This document shows, piece after piece, positions 9,212-17,488 of a stretch of DNA of 64,000 bases (positions are counted from its first letter, which is position 1; each line of letters starts with the position of its first letter). Under the pieces are notes generated by a model, which had not been told where the DNA came from, searched no databases, and was given only the letters and a program-made list of their open reading frames with translations. Source of the stretch: G965230065 sp965230065 (GTDB lineage: Bacteria > Bacteroidota > Bacteroidia > Cytophagales > Cyclobacteriaceae). Location: assembly GCA_965230065.1 (NCBI GenBank), contig OZ245942.1, positions 124,001 through 188,000 on the forward strand, in the 5' to 3' direction. Position numbers and translations under genes: made by a program.

Positions 9212-10222
9212 ATGAACATTGCAGAACATATCAAAAAAAATATTTTTTCTATCAATCCTGGAAATTTTGCCCCTACGGCCCTGGAGCTTTTCCGATATCA
9301 GGCCACATACAACCCGGTGTACCGGAAGTATATTGAGCTTTTGGGCATAATTCCCGAACAAATCACCCAGGTTGCTCACATTCCCTTTTTGCCCATCTCT
9401 TTTTTTAAAGAACACAAAGTGGTTACAGCCCACACTCACACTGCGAAAAACCCGAAAAGCATGGTATTTGAAAGCAGTGGCACTACTGGCCAAATAAAAA
9501 GTAAACACTACGTGCCGGATATTGATTTTTATCATGCTGTGGCCGCGCATGGTTTTTCACTGGAATACGGAAACCCAGAAGACTATCATTTTCTGGCCAT
9601 GTTGCCTTCTTACCTGGAAAGAAAAAACGCTTCCCTGGTAGCTATGGTGCAACATTTTATCCAACTCAGTAATTCAGAATACTCCGGTTTTTTTCTGCAC
9701 GATTATGAAAAACTGGTGGATGTATTGCAAAAACTAAAAAACAGTTCCAAAAAAACGATACTCATCAGCGTATCTTTTGCATTGCTCGATTTGGCAGAAC
9801 AGTTTTCGCCCGACCTGCAAGATATTATGGTGATGGAAACGGGGGGCATGAAAGGCAGGCGGCAGGAAATTATCCGGAAAGAATTACACGGCATTTTACA
9901 AAACCACTTCAATATTCCGGAAGTACACAGTGAATATGGCATGACCGAACTGCTTTCACAAGCGTATGCCCGTCAAGGTGGAAAGTTTCGAAACCCACCC
10001 TGGATGCGGGTGCTCATCCGGGACATCAGCGATCCTTTTCATTTAGATAACCAGCTGCGTAGCGGGGGCATTAATGTAATAGACCTTGCCAATGCAGATT
10101 CCTGTGCCTTTATTGAAACCCAGGACATCGGAAAATATCATCCGGAAGAAGACACTTTTGAGGTATTGGGCAGGATTGATAATTCGGACATCAGGGGGTG
10201 CAACCTGATGGTAACCTATTGA
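9212..10222 (+). CDS. LuxE/PaaK-like acyl-protein synthetase
   Basis: Starting at ATG 9212 (a TTG at 9197 is less likely) the product is 336 residues. It carries FESSGTTGQIKSKHYV, the AMP-binding P-loop form found in LuxE and PaaK-type adenylating enzymes, and later EYGMTELLSQAY and GGINVIDLAN. LuxE activates fatty acids as acyl-AMP and transfers them to a protein Cys. In this phylum such stand-alone LuxE-like genes are common and their substrate is not known. It is not part of a lux operon here. Confidence 0.85.
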   Translation: MNIAEHIKKNIFSINPGNFAPTALELFRYQATYNPVYRKYIELLGIIPEQITQVAHIPFLPISFFKEHKVVTAHTHTAKNPKSMVFESSGTTGQIKSKHYVPDIDFYHAVAAHGFSLEYGNPEDYHFLAMLPSYLERKNASLVAMVQHFIQLSNSEYSGFFLHDYEKLVDVLQKLKNSSKKTILISVSFALLDLAEQFSPDLQDIMVMETGGMKGRRQEIIRKELHGILQNHFNIPEVHSEYGMTELLSQAYARQGGKFRNPPWMRVLIRDISDPFHLDNQLRSGGINVIDLANADSCAFIETQDIGKYHPEEDTFEVLGRIDNSDIRGCNLMVTY

Positions 10223-10328
10223 ACTGGAAAGAGCAATCTTATAACTTTTTCAAGTTTTTGTTGAATTTCTCAATAGTATATTATAATTTAGAAAGACAAT
10301 ATGAGTATATAACCAAACCTATAATACC

Positions 10329-10466
10329 ATGAGATTGAAATCTTTACTGCTTGCCATTGTGATATTGATCGGTGTATCTTCCTGTGCACAACGTATCAAC
10401 TGCCCTACTTATTCCGACCAGGAATTACAAAAAGAAATCAAAATAAACAGCGACCGGGAAGCATAA
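10329..10466 (+). CDS. 45-residue lipoprotein
   Basis: ATG 10329 opens a short frame ending at TAA 10464-10466. The product MRLKSLLLAIVILIGVSSCAQR followed by INCPTYSDQELQ is a textbook lipoprotein signal (lipobox VSSC) with a tiny mature part of about 26 residues. Similar short CxQRxxCPxYS lipoproteins occur in related bacteria as I recall. The function is unknown. Confidence 0.65.
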   Translation: MRLKSLLLAIVILIGVSSCAQRINCPTYSDQELQKEIKINSDREA

Positions 10467-10532
10467 CATCACGCAAAACCCGGCCGGTATATCAGCACGT
10501 ATTTTTTTTGTAAGATTTAACAGGGCAAAACC

Positions 10533-11690
10533 TTAATTTTCAGCGTATCTTTTTACATCAGAAAGAGTAATTTCCTTATCACACATGATGACAAGGCGCT
10601 CTACTACATTGCGCAGTTCCCTGATGTTTCCGGTCCATGGGCGGTCATTTAAAGCTGCTATGGCATCCTCATGTATTTGCTTGGGTGAATCTCCATAATC
10701 CTGGGCAATATCTGCCAAAAACTTATTGACCAGCAGGGAAATGTCTTCCTTCCGCTCCCTCAATGGTGGCACATGAATGACAATCACACTAAGTCGGTGG
10801 TACAAATCTTCCCTGAAGTTTTTTTCCTTGATCTCTTCTTTCAGGTCTTTGTTTGTAGCAGCAATTACCCGTACATCTACATTAATGGTTTTATCGCCCC
10901 CTACACGTGTTATTTTATGTTCTTGCAGGGCACGTAACACTTTGGCTTGTGCCGAGAGGCTCATATCACCCACTTCATCTAAAAAGAGCGTACCGCCATG
11001 CGCAACTTCAAATTTGCCCTTTTTTTGCTTAACGGCCGATGTAAATGAGCCTTTTTCATGGCCAAAAAGCTCACTTTCTATCAACTCTGAGGGAATGGCT
11101 GCACAGTTGAGTTCTACTAAAGGCGCGCTGGCCCGGTTGCTTTGGGCATGTAGCCACTTGGCCACCAATTCTTTACCTGTACCGTTTTCTCCTGTAATCA
11201 GCACCCTGGCTTCAGTTGGCGCTACCCGGTCTATGGTTTCCTTTACCTCTTGTATGGCCGGGGATTCGCCTACAATATCAGGTGTACCGGGAATTTTTTT
11301 CTTCAATACTTTGGTTTCTTCTACCAAATCAGACTTATCCAGTGCATTTTTTACTGTTACCAGAAGCCGGTTCAAATCAGGCGGCTTCTCAATAAAATCG
11401 TAGGCTCCTATTTTGGTAGCTTCCACGGCAGTTTCTATAGTGCCATGAGCCGATACCATGATAAATTGCGCATAGTGGCCCGCGTTCATTGCTTTCTGTA
11501 ATACTTCCATTCCATCCATATTGGGCATTTTGATGTCGCATAATACCACATCATAATTGTTTTTACCCATCATTTTCAGGCCCTGCTCCCCATCTTCGGC
11601 CTCGTCAACATTGTATTTTTCGTATTCCAGAATTTCTTTGAGCGAGTTCCTGATCGCCCTTTCATCATCAATAATTAAAATGTTTGGCAT
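10533..11690 (-). CDS. sigma-54 type response regulator lacking a DNA-binding domain
   Basis: The 385-residue protein has a receiver domain (residues 1-120, phosphoacceptor Asp52 in CDIKMPNMDG) and an AAA+ domain with Walker A GENGTGKE (about 167-174) and Walker B GGTLFLDEVG (about 232-241). The GAFTGA loop that contacts sigma-54 reads GSFTSA (about 214-219). The chain stops at KEITLSDVKRYAEN, right after the AAA+ lid, so the usual Fis-type helix-turn-helix is missing. It may act from solution on RNA polymerase with sigma-54, as in some epsilonproteobacterial regulators. No partner kinase is adjacent. Confidence 0.92.
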   Translation of the reverse strand: MPNILIIDDERAIRNSLKEILEYEKYNVDEAEDGEQGLKMMGKNNYDVVLCDIKMPNMDGMEVLQKAMNAGHYAQFIMVSAHGTIETAVEATKIGAYDFIEKPPDLNRLLVTVKNALDKSDLVEETKVLKKKIPGTPDIVGESPAIQEVKETIDRVAPTEARVLITGENGTGKELVAKWLHAQSNRASAPLVELNCAAIPSELIESELFGHEKGSFTSAVKQKKGKFEVAHGGTLFLDEVGDMSLSAQAKVLRALQEHKITRVGGDKTINVDVRVIAATNKDLKEEIKEKNFREDLYHRLSVIVIHVPPLRERKEDISLLVNKFLADIAQDYGDSPKQIHEDAIAALNDRPWTGNIRELRNVVERLVIMCDKEITLSDVKRYAEN

Positions 11691-11749
11691 GGTAAAGTCG
11701 TAGATTGATATAAACGAAGACGAAAATAATTTCGTCTTACAAAAAAAAA

Positions 11750-12156
11750 TGCAAGCCTGTAAGCCGGGTTCTGTCCCACCCCTATCCCCCTAGGGGGACA
11801 AAAGGAGGCCTTATCATTTATCTAGTCCCGGCATCGCTACCGGGATCGAGCGGCCTACCCATTTCGCCTTAAATAAAAAATTGGGCGAGCAACCCAACAT
11901 TCCGGTAAACCGGAATAGCGAAACATATTTGGCCTTTCAACCCGTAAGGTTTACCCTGCCCCTGACGTCACCGCCAGGGCGGTGGGCCCTTACCCCACCT
12001 TTTCACCCTTACCCCGAATGCGCCGGGGCGGTTTGTTTTCTGTGGCACTTTCTGTTTCCGATAAATCAGACCCTTCCCGTTAGGAAGTACGGTGCTCTAT
12101 GTTGCCCGGACTTTCCTCCCCAATAAAAAACCGGGGCGATAAGACGGCTTGCGCTT
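11750..12156 (-). ncRNA. rnpB: RNase P RNA, class A
   Basis: Read on the minus strand, the sequence has the landmarks of bacterial RNase P RNA. These are GAGGAAAGTCCGGGC near the 5' end (about 12125-12105), ACAGAACCCGGCTTAC near the 3' end (about 11775-11760), GGGTAAGGGTGAAAAGGTG in between, and a closing P1 helix of GCAAGCC (12152-12146) with GGCTTGC (11757-11751). A run of U follows the 3' end as a terminator. The RNA is the catalytic part of RNase P, which trims tRNA 5' ends. The ends are approximate. Confidence 0.96.
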
Positions 12157-12217
12157 AAAGATAAAACTAATATTTGTTACGAAAAAATTATGGTGCAGGA
12201 TTGTAGAAAAGGGTGGC

Positions 12218-12637
12218 TTAATAGACATCAAGGCCGGTGAGTTTCCGTTCCCACTCATCTGCTTTTCGGGCAATTTCCAGTACCATGCTTTTTAACAACT
12301 CATTATTTCTGCTGCTCAGTTCATCTAAATAAGTAGCAGCTTCAATTTTGATAAACCCATCTACTACGGCAAATTTAGCGTAAAGAAAATGCTTATTTTC
12401 AGTGAGTAACATTTTTAAATTGATACCATCATGGTAATTACAAACCTTAGAGGAAAATTCTACTACTTCGCTCATCAACTCTTCACTGTAAGAAATACAA
12501 GAGAGAATAGTTTGATATCTCCCGGATCCCAGGGGCACAATAATTACTGCATTAGAAGGATCATACTCTGTAAACCTTCCACCAATATCTGTGGAAAGTT
12601 GTTCCATACACTTTGTAAAAATCATTTTTCCTTGCAT
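12218..12637 (-). CDS. small cytosolic protein, possible YbjN/CesT-like fold
   Basis: The product is 139 residues (135 if it starts at the internal Met, position 12625). It has no signal peptide. An N-terminal helix is followed by strands (TEYDPSNAVIIVPLGSGRYQTI, then INLKMLLTENKHFLYAKFAV) and a long C-terminal helix ending in ADEWERKLTG. That helix-sheet-helix order resembles the YbjN and type III chaperone fold, but this is a guess from pattern. It is a single gene downstream of the thiolase hairpin. Confidence 0.7.
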   Translation of the reverse strand: MQGKMIFTKCMEQLSTDIGGRFTEYDPSNAVIIVPLGSGRYQTILSCISYSEELMSEVVEFSSKVCNYHDGINLKMLLTENKHFLYAKFAVVDGFIKIEAATYLDELSSRNNELLKSMVLEIARKADEWERKLTGLDVY

Positions 12638-12753
12638 TTGGCATTGATAAAAAAAAGCTCTTAAAGCAAAGAAAAATTCTCCTAAATTGTAACTTGTAAA
12701 ATGGCCTTACCTTACGGCGTAATATATTCCTGAATTCTATTCGAAACAGTAGC

Positions 12754-12812
12754 AGTAGGCAGCGGCACTTGACAGTCAAAATTACTGCCAACTGCTACTG
12801 CCACTGCCTACT
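12754..12812 (-). terminator. hairpin after thiolase gene
   Basis: AGTAGGCAGCGGCA (12754-12767) and TGCCACTGCCTACT (12799-12812) are inverted repeats with one mismatch. They lie directly after the thiolase stop codon at 12815. There is no good U run, so it may be an mRNA-stabilising hairpin rather than a terminator. Confidence 0.55.
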
Positions 12813-12814
12813 AT

Positions 12815-13993
12815 TCAGACGCGTTCAATAACGATGGCCGAAGCCCCTCCCCCACCATTACAAATCCCTGCTACTCCGATGCTTCCGTTTTTCTGTTGTA
12901 GTACCCCATTCAATGTTGTCATAATACGTGCCCCGGAGCAACCCAGCGGATGGCCTAAGGCAACCGCACCACCAAATACATTCACTTTTTCGGGATCAAG
13001 CTCCAACAGTTGGTTGTTGGCAATAGCCACAGCCGAAAAAGCTTCATTGATTTCAAAAAAATCCACATCACTTTTAGAAACCCCTGCCCTTTCCATGGCT
13101 TTGGGAATAGCCAATGCAGGAGAGGTAGTAAACCAGATAGGATCCTGGGCAGCATCGGCAAAGCCCCGGATTTTGGCAATGGGCTGTAAACCTAAACTTT
13201 TCAGCTTATTCTCACTCACTAATATCAAAGCCGATGCTCCATCGTTGATGGTGGAAGCATTGGCGGCCGTCACCGTACCTTCTTTAGAAAAAACAGGCCG
13301 CAGTGCAGGAATTTTTTCAAAATTAACTTTTTTATACTCCTCATCCTCATCTATGGTAAGTGGATCGCCCTTGCGCTGGGGAATGCTAACAGGCACAATT
13401 TCATTCTTAAAGAACCCAGCCTCGGTAGCCTTTACAGCTCGCCTGTAAGAACCAATAGCATACTCATCCTGCTCTTCCCGGGAGATATTCATTTCTTTGG
13501 CCGTATGGTCGGCACAATTTCCCATGGCAAACTGGTTATACACTTCATATAAGCCGTCTTTTTCCAGTCCATCTACCAGCTCACCTTTTCCGTATTTGTA
13601 GCCAAATCGTGCGTTTGGTATATAATATGGGATGTTGCTCATGCTCTCCATACCTCCGGCTACTACCACTTCATTATGCCCGAGCATGACAGATTGTGCC
13701 CCAAACATCACCGCTTTCATGCCAGATGCACACACTTTATTGACGAGCGTACAGGGCACATTATACCCAATACCAGCTCCGATGGCTGCCTGCCGAGCAG
13801 GAGCCTGCCCCAGGTTAGCAGATACTACATTGCCCATAAATACTTCATTCACTTCTTCCACAGTAACCTGTGCTTTGGATAATGCCCCTTTTATGGCATA
13901 AGAGCCTAACTCTACGGCAGAAAGGTTCGACAAAACGCCGCCAAATGACCCAATGGGCGTCCTGACAGCTGCTACAATATATACTTCGTTCAT
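12815..13993 (-). CDS. acetyl-CoA C-acetyltransferase (thiolase)
   Basis: The 392-residue protein is a full-length thiolase. It shows the nucleophile loop NKVCASGMKAV (Cys near 88), the NEAFSAVA segment, the GGAVALGHPLGCSGAR signature (catalytic His near 348) and the final GICNGGGGASAIV with the second Cys. It condenses two acetyl-CoA, or cleaves acetoacetyl-CoA, in the cytosol. The start at 13993 gives MNEVYIVAAVRTPIGSFGG, the normal N terminus. It stands alone between two hairpins. Confidence 0.95.
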   Translation of the reverse strand: MNEVYIVAAVRTPIGSFGGVLSNLSAVELGSYAIKGALSKAQVTVEEVNEVFMGNVVSANLGQAPARQAAIGAGIGYNVPCTLVNKVCASGMKAVMFGAQSVMLGHNEVVVAGGMESMSNIPYYIPNARFGYKYGKGELVDGLEKDGLYEVYNQFAMGNCADHTAKEMNISREEQDEYAIGSYRRAVKATEAGFFKNEIVPVSIPQRKGDPLTIDEDEEYKKVNFEKIPALRPVFSKEGTVTAANASTINDGASALILVSENKLKSLGLQPIAKIRGFADAAQDPIWFTTSPALAIPKAMERAGVSKSDVDFFEINEAFSAVAIANNQLLELDPEKVNVFGGAVALGHPLGCSGARIMTTLNGVLQQKNGSIGVAGICNGGGGASAIVIERV

Positions 13994-14016
13994 AATAACT
14001 TGGGTTAATGATTTTT

Positions 14017-14062
14017 AAGACCGGAGCCGGAAGACCGAAGAAGAACTTCCGGCTCCGGTCTT
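14017..14062 (-). terminator. 17-bp perfect inverted repeat between batC and thiolase
   Basis: Bases 14017-14033 and 14046-14062 are perfectly complementary over 17 bp, with a 12-nt loop. This is a very stable hairpin between the end of batC and the thiolase start. On the minus strand it lies after the batC stop, so it most likely ends the bat transcript. Related copies of the arms are visible next to it (about 14032-14040 and 14063-14073), hinting that it derives from a small repeat. Confidence 0.7.
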
Positions 14063-14079
14063 CAGTCTTCCGTCTTTTT

Positions 14080-14937
14080 TTACCAATCAGGCTTATTTCG
14101 GTCAGGGGGTTTGGTGCCTTTGCGGCGGTTTTGCTGAATGTACTGCAACTCGTTATTGCGCATGGCTTCCAGAATCATACGCGCTTTTTCTTCGCTCATA
14201 TTCATTTCTTCCAGGCGTTCAGCAGTGGGTGAAATAGGTTCTTCCCTTTGCTCTTCACTTTCCCCTTCTTCCTGCTCACCTTCATTTTGCTCTTGTTGTT
14301 GGTCCTCCTGTTGCTGCTGTTGCTCTTCACTTTCCTGCTGCTCTCCTTCTTGTTGTTCGTCCTGTTGGTTTTCTTGCTGTTGTTGCTCCTGTTGCTGTTG
14401 GCCTTTTTGTTGCTGGTCTTGGTTTTGATCCTGGTTTTGCTGGTTTTCCTGATCCTGCTTTTCGTTATTTTGCTCCTGGTCTTGTTCCTGCTCCTGGTTT
14501 TGCTGCTGTTCCTGAAGCTTTTTCTTTAACAATTCATAATTATACCGGGCTTCCTCGTTGGTAGGATCAGCTTTCAGGGCTTCTTTAAAATGTTGCAGGG
14601 CTTTCTCCAGCTTTTGTTGCTGGTTGGCAACCACGCCCATTTGCTGCTGCGCTACAGACTTGATTTGGCGGTCATCAGAGTTGGCCAACTGCTGATAATT
14701 GCGCAAGGCGGCAGCTGTGTCCTGGTTTTGCAGATAAGCATGCGCCAGGTTCAGTTTGATATTTTCATCAGATACATGGAACGAATCCAGCAGCGTATGA
14801 TAATGATTGATTGCTGTGGAAAAATTGCCATTCAGGTAAGCCTGTTCAGCCTCTTTCTTCAATCGATTGATTTCGGCAATATCCCCGATCCCCACTAAAA
14901 ATACAACAGATAATACTGCCATTGAAAGCACTTTCAT
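14080..14937 (-). CDS. batC: BatC-like TPR protein with Gln/Glu-rich tail
   Basis: The 285-residue product starts with a signal or anchor (MKVLSMAVLSVVFLVGIGDIA) and then has two to three TPR units (about 25-140, including AEQAYLNGNFSTAINHYHTLL and ALQHFKEALKADPTNEEARYNYELL). A low-complexity stretch of about 100 residues made almost only of Gln and Glu follows (about 145-240). The C terminus is basic (RRKGTKPPDRNKPDW). Its start overlaps the end of batB by 4 bp. Bat proteins form a membrane complex linked to oxygen tolerance in Bacteroides; the detailed role is unclear. Confidence 0.85.
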   Translation of the reverse strand: MKVLSMAVLSVVFLVGIGDIAEINRLKKEAEQAYLNGNFSTAINHYHTLLDSFHVSDENIKLNLAHAYLQNQDTAAALRNYQQLANSDDRQIKSVAQQQMGVVANQQQKLEKALQHFKEALKADPTNEEARYNYELLKKKLQEQQQNQEQEQDQEQNNEKQDQENQQNQDQNQDQQQKGQQQQEQQQQENQQDEQQEGEQQESEEQQQQQEDQQQEQNEGEQEEGESEEQREEPISPTAERLEEMNMSEEKARMILEAMRNNELQYIQQNRRKGTKPPDRNKPDW

Positions 14938-15899
14938 AACTTCACAGTTTTAAATTTTATCAAATTATCCACTACAAATAATAGTACGGCAAAAGCCAGA
15001 AAATATATGTATTTATTGGCAGAAGTTTCAATTTGCCGGGCATCTTTCAGTTCACCTTCAATGCTGCTGATGGTGCTGATCAGTCGTTCGGTATCATTGG
15101 TATCATCACTGATTTCGAAGTACTTTCCACCTGTAAGGGTAGCCAGGTTTTTTAGCGCAGACGGTTCGAGCTTCGTTACGACTTCATTGCCATCCCTATC
15201 GGTTTTGGGAATTCCCCTCACGATGATATTACTTCCTTCTTCCGTGCCCACGCCCAGGGTAAAAAGCCGGATACCATTTTCTTTAATGTCTTCTACAATA
15301 CTGCTTGTTTCGCTCCCAAAATCCTCTCCATCGCTGATCAGGATAATTGTTTTGGACTTTTGCTGGGCAGCGGGCGTGTCTTCAGTGGTGATTTTATCCA
15401 GTGCCATGCGCAGGGGAGGTGCAAAATCAGTACCTGCATCAGGTACCAGCCCGCTATGAAGCGTTTCTATAAAAAGGGTAAGTGCACTTTGGTCGTAAGT
15501 AAGCGGGCATTGCACAAAAGCTTCAGAAGAAAAAATAATAAGCCCGATCCTGTCAGAACTAAAAGCTTCCACAATGTTTTTTAATTCATATTTTACTTTC
15601 TCCAAACGGGTAGGCGGTATATCCCGGGCGTTCATCGACTGCGACAGGTCTACAGCAATGTAAATATCTTTTCCTATGGTTTGTACTTCTTTCGTGGCAT
15701 TACCAAACAAGGGGCCTAAAAGTGCCACGATGAATAAAAAGAAATACACAAAACGCAGTAAGGCTTTGACAGTAATTACCTGAAAACCAGTTTTAATTAC
15801 TTTGCTTATTTTGACCATACGCATCAAATACAAACCGTACGCCAAAATAAATAATGCTATAAAAATAAATTCGGCTGTTCCGAATGACCTGTACCACAT
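14934..15899 (-). CDS. batB: BatB-like VWA-domain membrane protein
   Basis: The 321-residue protein has two N-terminal membrane helices (about 10-30 and 45-68), a von Willebrand A domain with the metal-site motif DLSQSMNARD and the downstream GTDFAPP and ISDGEDFG, and a C-terminal membrane helix (about 295-315). This is the BatA/BatB layout with the VWA domain facing the periplasm. The next gene is batC, overlapping by 4 bp. batA and the MoxR ATPase that often precede it are not next to it here. Confidence 0.88.
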   Translation of the reverse strand: MWYRSFGTAEFIFIALFILAYGLYLMRMVKISKVIKTGFQVITVKALLRFVYFFLFIVALLGPLFGNATKEVQTIGKDIYIAVDLSQSMNARDIPPTRLEKVKYELKNIVEAFSSDRIGLIIFSSEAFVQCPLTYDQSALTLFIETLHSGLVPDAGTDFAPPLRMALDKITTEDTPAAQQKSKTIILISDGEDFGSETSSIVEDIKENGIRLFTLGVGTEEGSNIIVRGIPKTDRDGNEVVTKLEPSALKNLATLTGGKYFEISDDTNDTERLISTISSIEGELKDARQIETSANKYIYFLAFAVLLFVVDNLIKFKTVKL

Positions 15900-16089
15900 A
15901 AGAAATGATTTCTTAATGAATATTATGAATTAAACGTAATGCGTTACATTACAGTATGAGCAAATATAGGGAAAGTGCATTATAAGGCATAAGTGTTGGA
16001 TACACGAAAATTCAAGAGTACAAAAAAAACGGTTTTGGATAATTTTTGATTTTTTGGGTACGTTGTATGGAAGTCAAAAAATCTTATTC

Positions 16090-16097
16090 TATATTTG
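16090..16097 (+). promoter_or_regulatory. candidate -7 element for the tRNA pair
   Basis: TATATTTG fits the TAnnTTTG -7 consensus of this phylum and lies 26 bp before tRNA-Ser. A TTG at 16063-16065 is a possible -33 element, although the 24-nt spacing is longer than usual. Confidence 0.5.
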
Positions 16098-16123
16098 CAC
16101 ACCTAATTGCATTTACCCTTTCC

Positions 16124-16213
<90 letters not shown>

Positions 16214-16316
16214 CAGTTCAGTGTTAGGCAAATGTGTAACCTGGCATTATTTCTTGAAAGGAACACCCTTAGCCGAAGGGGTTTTGTTTAGGAAGTATCA
16301 TTGGGATTAAAATATT

Positions 16317-16391
16317 CGGGGCGTAGCGCAGTCCGGTTAGCGTACCTGCTTTGGGAGCAGGGGGTCGCAGGTTCGAATCCTGCCGCCCCGA
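16317..16391 (+). tRNA. tRNA-Pro (TGG)
   Basis: CGGGGCG (16317-16323) pairs with CGCCCCG (16384-16390). The anticodon loop is TTTGGGA with anticodon TGG, and the T arm is GCAGGTTCGAATCCTGC. No CCA is encoded. Its 3' part, from the anticodon stem onward, is the left end of the integrative element, and the element rebuilds the gene perfectly on integration. Confidence 0.95.
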
Positions 16392-16403
16392 CTTGATTAT
16401 CAG
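16347..16403 (+). repeat. left attachment repeat (attL core)
   Basis: This 57-bp copy runs from the anticodon stem of tRNA-Pro through its 3' end and 12 bp beyond. It matches 25339-25395 exactly; the flanking bases differ on both sides (C/A before, G/C after). Confidence 0.93.
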
Positions 16404-16438
16404 GGAGTTACGATTTTTTTACTCGTAACTCCTTTTTT
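16404..16438 (+). terminator. element-borne terminator for tRNA-Pro
   Basis: GGAGTTACGA (16404-16413) and TCGTAACTCC (16423-16432) form a perfect 10-bp stem with a T-rich 9-nt loop, followed by six Ts. It lies inside the element, directly after the attachment repeat, so it would end the tRNA transcript after integration. Confidence 0.85.
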
Positions 16439-16458
16439 ATTTGCATACGATTTGCATA
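16439..16458 (+). repeat. tandem arm-type repeat, left
   Basis: Two 9-bp ATTTGCATA units 11 bp apart (16439-16447 and 16450-16458). The same 20-bp block is found at 25191-25210 in the same orientation near the other end. Paired short repeats inside both ends are what arm-binding sites of a tyrosine integrase look like. Confidence 0.6.
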
Positions 16459-16483
16459 AAACACCCCTTTATTTCTCAATCTT

Positions 16484-17074
16484 CTATATCCTGTATAAAG
16501 CTTTTTCCATTTCATAAATAGATATGCTTTCGGCTTGCTGAATCTTTTCTAATATCTGCAAGTACCGTTTGGTAGGCTTTCCGGCGTAATGGGTTTTGAA
16601 ATACTTTTGATGTAGTTCCTCATACAATCTTTCACATTCAAATACTTTCCCGTAAGTTTTGGATAGCTGCCTGTACTTTTTGCTTTGGGTCTGGGTATCG
16701 TACATACAACCGTTGAACGCTTCCCGGTGCAAAAAATAGCCACCTATTGAATAAAGTTTACGGCAACGCTTTTCAGTGGCCGGGCATCGGAAATACCATA
16801 CCTTACCCTTGCCCAAGTTGGAAGGTATGCAAACCAAAGGTACTTTATAGCTCCGGGGTTCTTTACCGTAATTGTAATCCAGTTGAAGGTATGGGGTAAA
16901 TTTCTCCATATTCACGTTTATTGAAATCCATCCCCTTTTATGCCCGTTCCTGCTCCAAGTGATTGTACCGCTTTTCTGTTGGCCGGGTACAAGGTAACCC
17001 CACTCTTTCAGCTTGGAAATATAGATTTGCATTGCCTCATCGTATAGGGTTGGGGAAGTGTAAATTTTTGGCAT
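16484..17074 (-). CDS. element protein of unknown function
   Basis: The 196-residue product is basic and soluble. It has a GTITWSRNGHKRGWISINV segment and a central YFRCPATEKRCRKLY region with Cys and His spaced like a small metal-binding knuckle, continuing to a further Cys in AFNGCMYDTQTQSK. The C-terminal third is helical (RYLQILEKIQQAESISIYEMEKALYR). Proteins of this appearance are common in Bacteroidota mobile elements but I know of no function. Confidence 0.7.
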   Translation of the reverse strand: MPKIYTSPTLYDEAMQIYISKLKEWGYLVPGQQKSGTITWSRNGHKRGWISINVNMEKFTPYLQLDYNYGKEPRSYKVPLVCIPSNLGKGKVWYFRCPATEKRCRKLYSIGGYFLHREAFNGCMYDTQTQSKKYRQLSKTYGKVFECERLYEELHQKYFKTHYAGKPTKRYLQILEKIQQAESISIYEMEKALYRI

Positions 17075-17161
17075 AGCTCATTAGTTTTTCAGAATTCAAA
17101 CCTAAATTTTTAAGGAACATCCTCCTGTTAACTCAAATTTCAAAATCCGAGAGAGAGAAAA

Positions 17162-17287
17162 AACTGCACCCCCGACCGTAAATATGAAGGTATGTATTTT
17201 TGATATAGGGGGGTATTTCATGAAGGTTTAAATTTGGGTTTTCAACTTTCCAATTTTGGACACGTGAAAAAAGAACTGCACCTCCGA
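17162..17287. repeat. direct repeat pair with G/C tracts upstream of umuDC
   Basis: AACTGCACCCCCGAC (17162-17176) recurs as AACTGCACCTCCGAC (17273-17287) with one mismatch, 111 bp apart. Each copy is followed by a homopolymer tract, GGGGGG near 17208 and CCCCCCCC near 17328. The roughly 350-bp gene-free stretch 17075-17428 contains them. They could be iterons of a replication origin or regulator sites; the sequence does not decide. Confidence 0.5.
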
Positions 17288-17391
17288 CTAATACCTTTAT
17301 GGTTGTAGTGATTTACTCCCCCCCCTACCCTATCTACAAATTTGATTATCAATCATTATAATTATTAAGTAGTGAAAAATCTAATATCCAT

Positions 17392-17445
17392 AGACAAATA
17401 GTGTCTTTCCAATACAGTATTTCAATAATTGACATCCATTGTCAA
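17392..17445 (+). promoter_or_regulatory. double GACA-N5-TGTC operator and umuD promoter
   Basis: Two inverted repeats of the same type lie in tandem: AGACA-N5-TGTCT (17392-17406) and TTGACA-N5-TGTCAA (17429-17445), about 38 bp centre to centre. The second covers a TTG -33 element, and TATATTTT (17450-17457) 18 bp further on is a good -7 element. A repressor bound there would block umuD transcription, so this is a likely SOS-type operator of this host or element. Confidence 0.65.
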
Positions 17446-17488
17446 AACTTATATTTTTCTAGCAGGCTCAACTAACTACTATTCAATC

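Noticed and set aside
14138..14529. Frames antisense to batC made almost only of Leu, Cys and Ser
   Set aside because: They mirror the Gln/Glu-rich tail of BatC and have no coding character of their own.
15936..15947. GTAATGCGTTAC upstream of batB
   Set aside because: The arms GTAA/TTAC match but the centre is not symmetric, and no second copy was found, so it was not listed as an operator.
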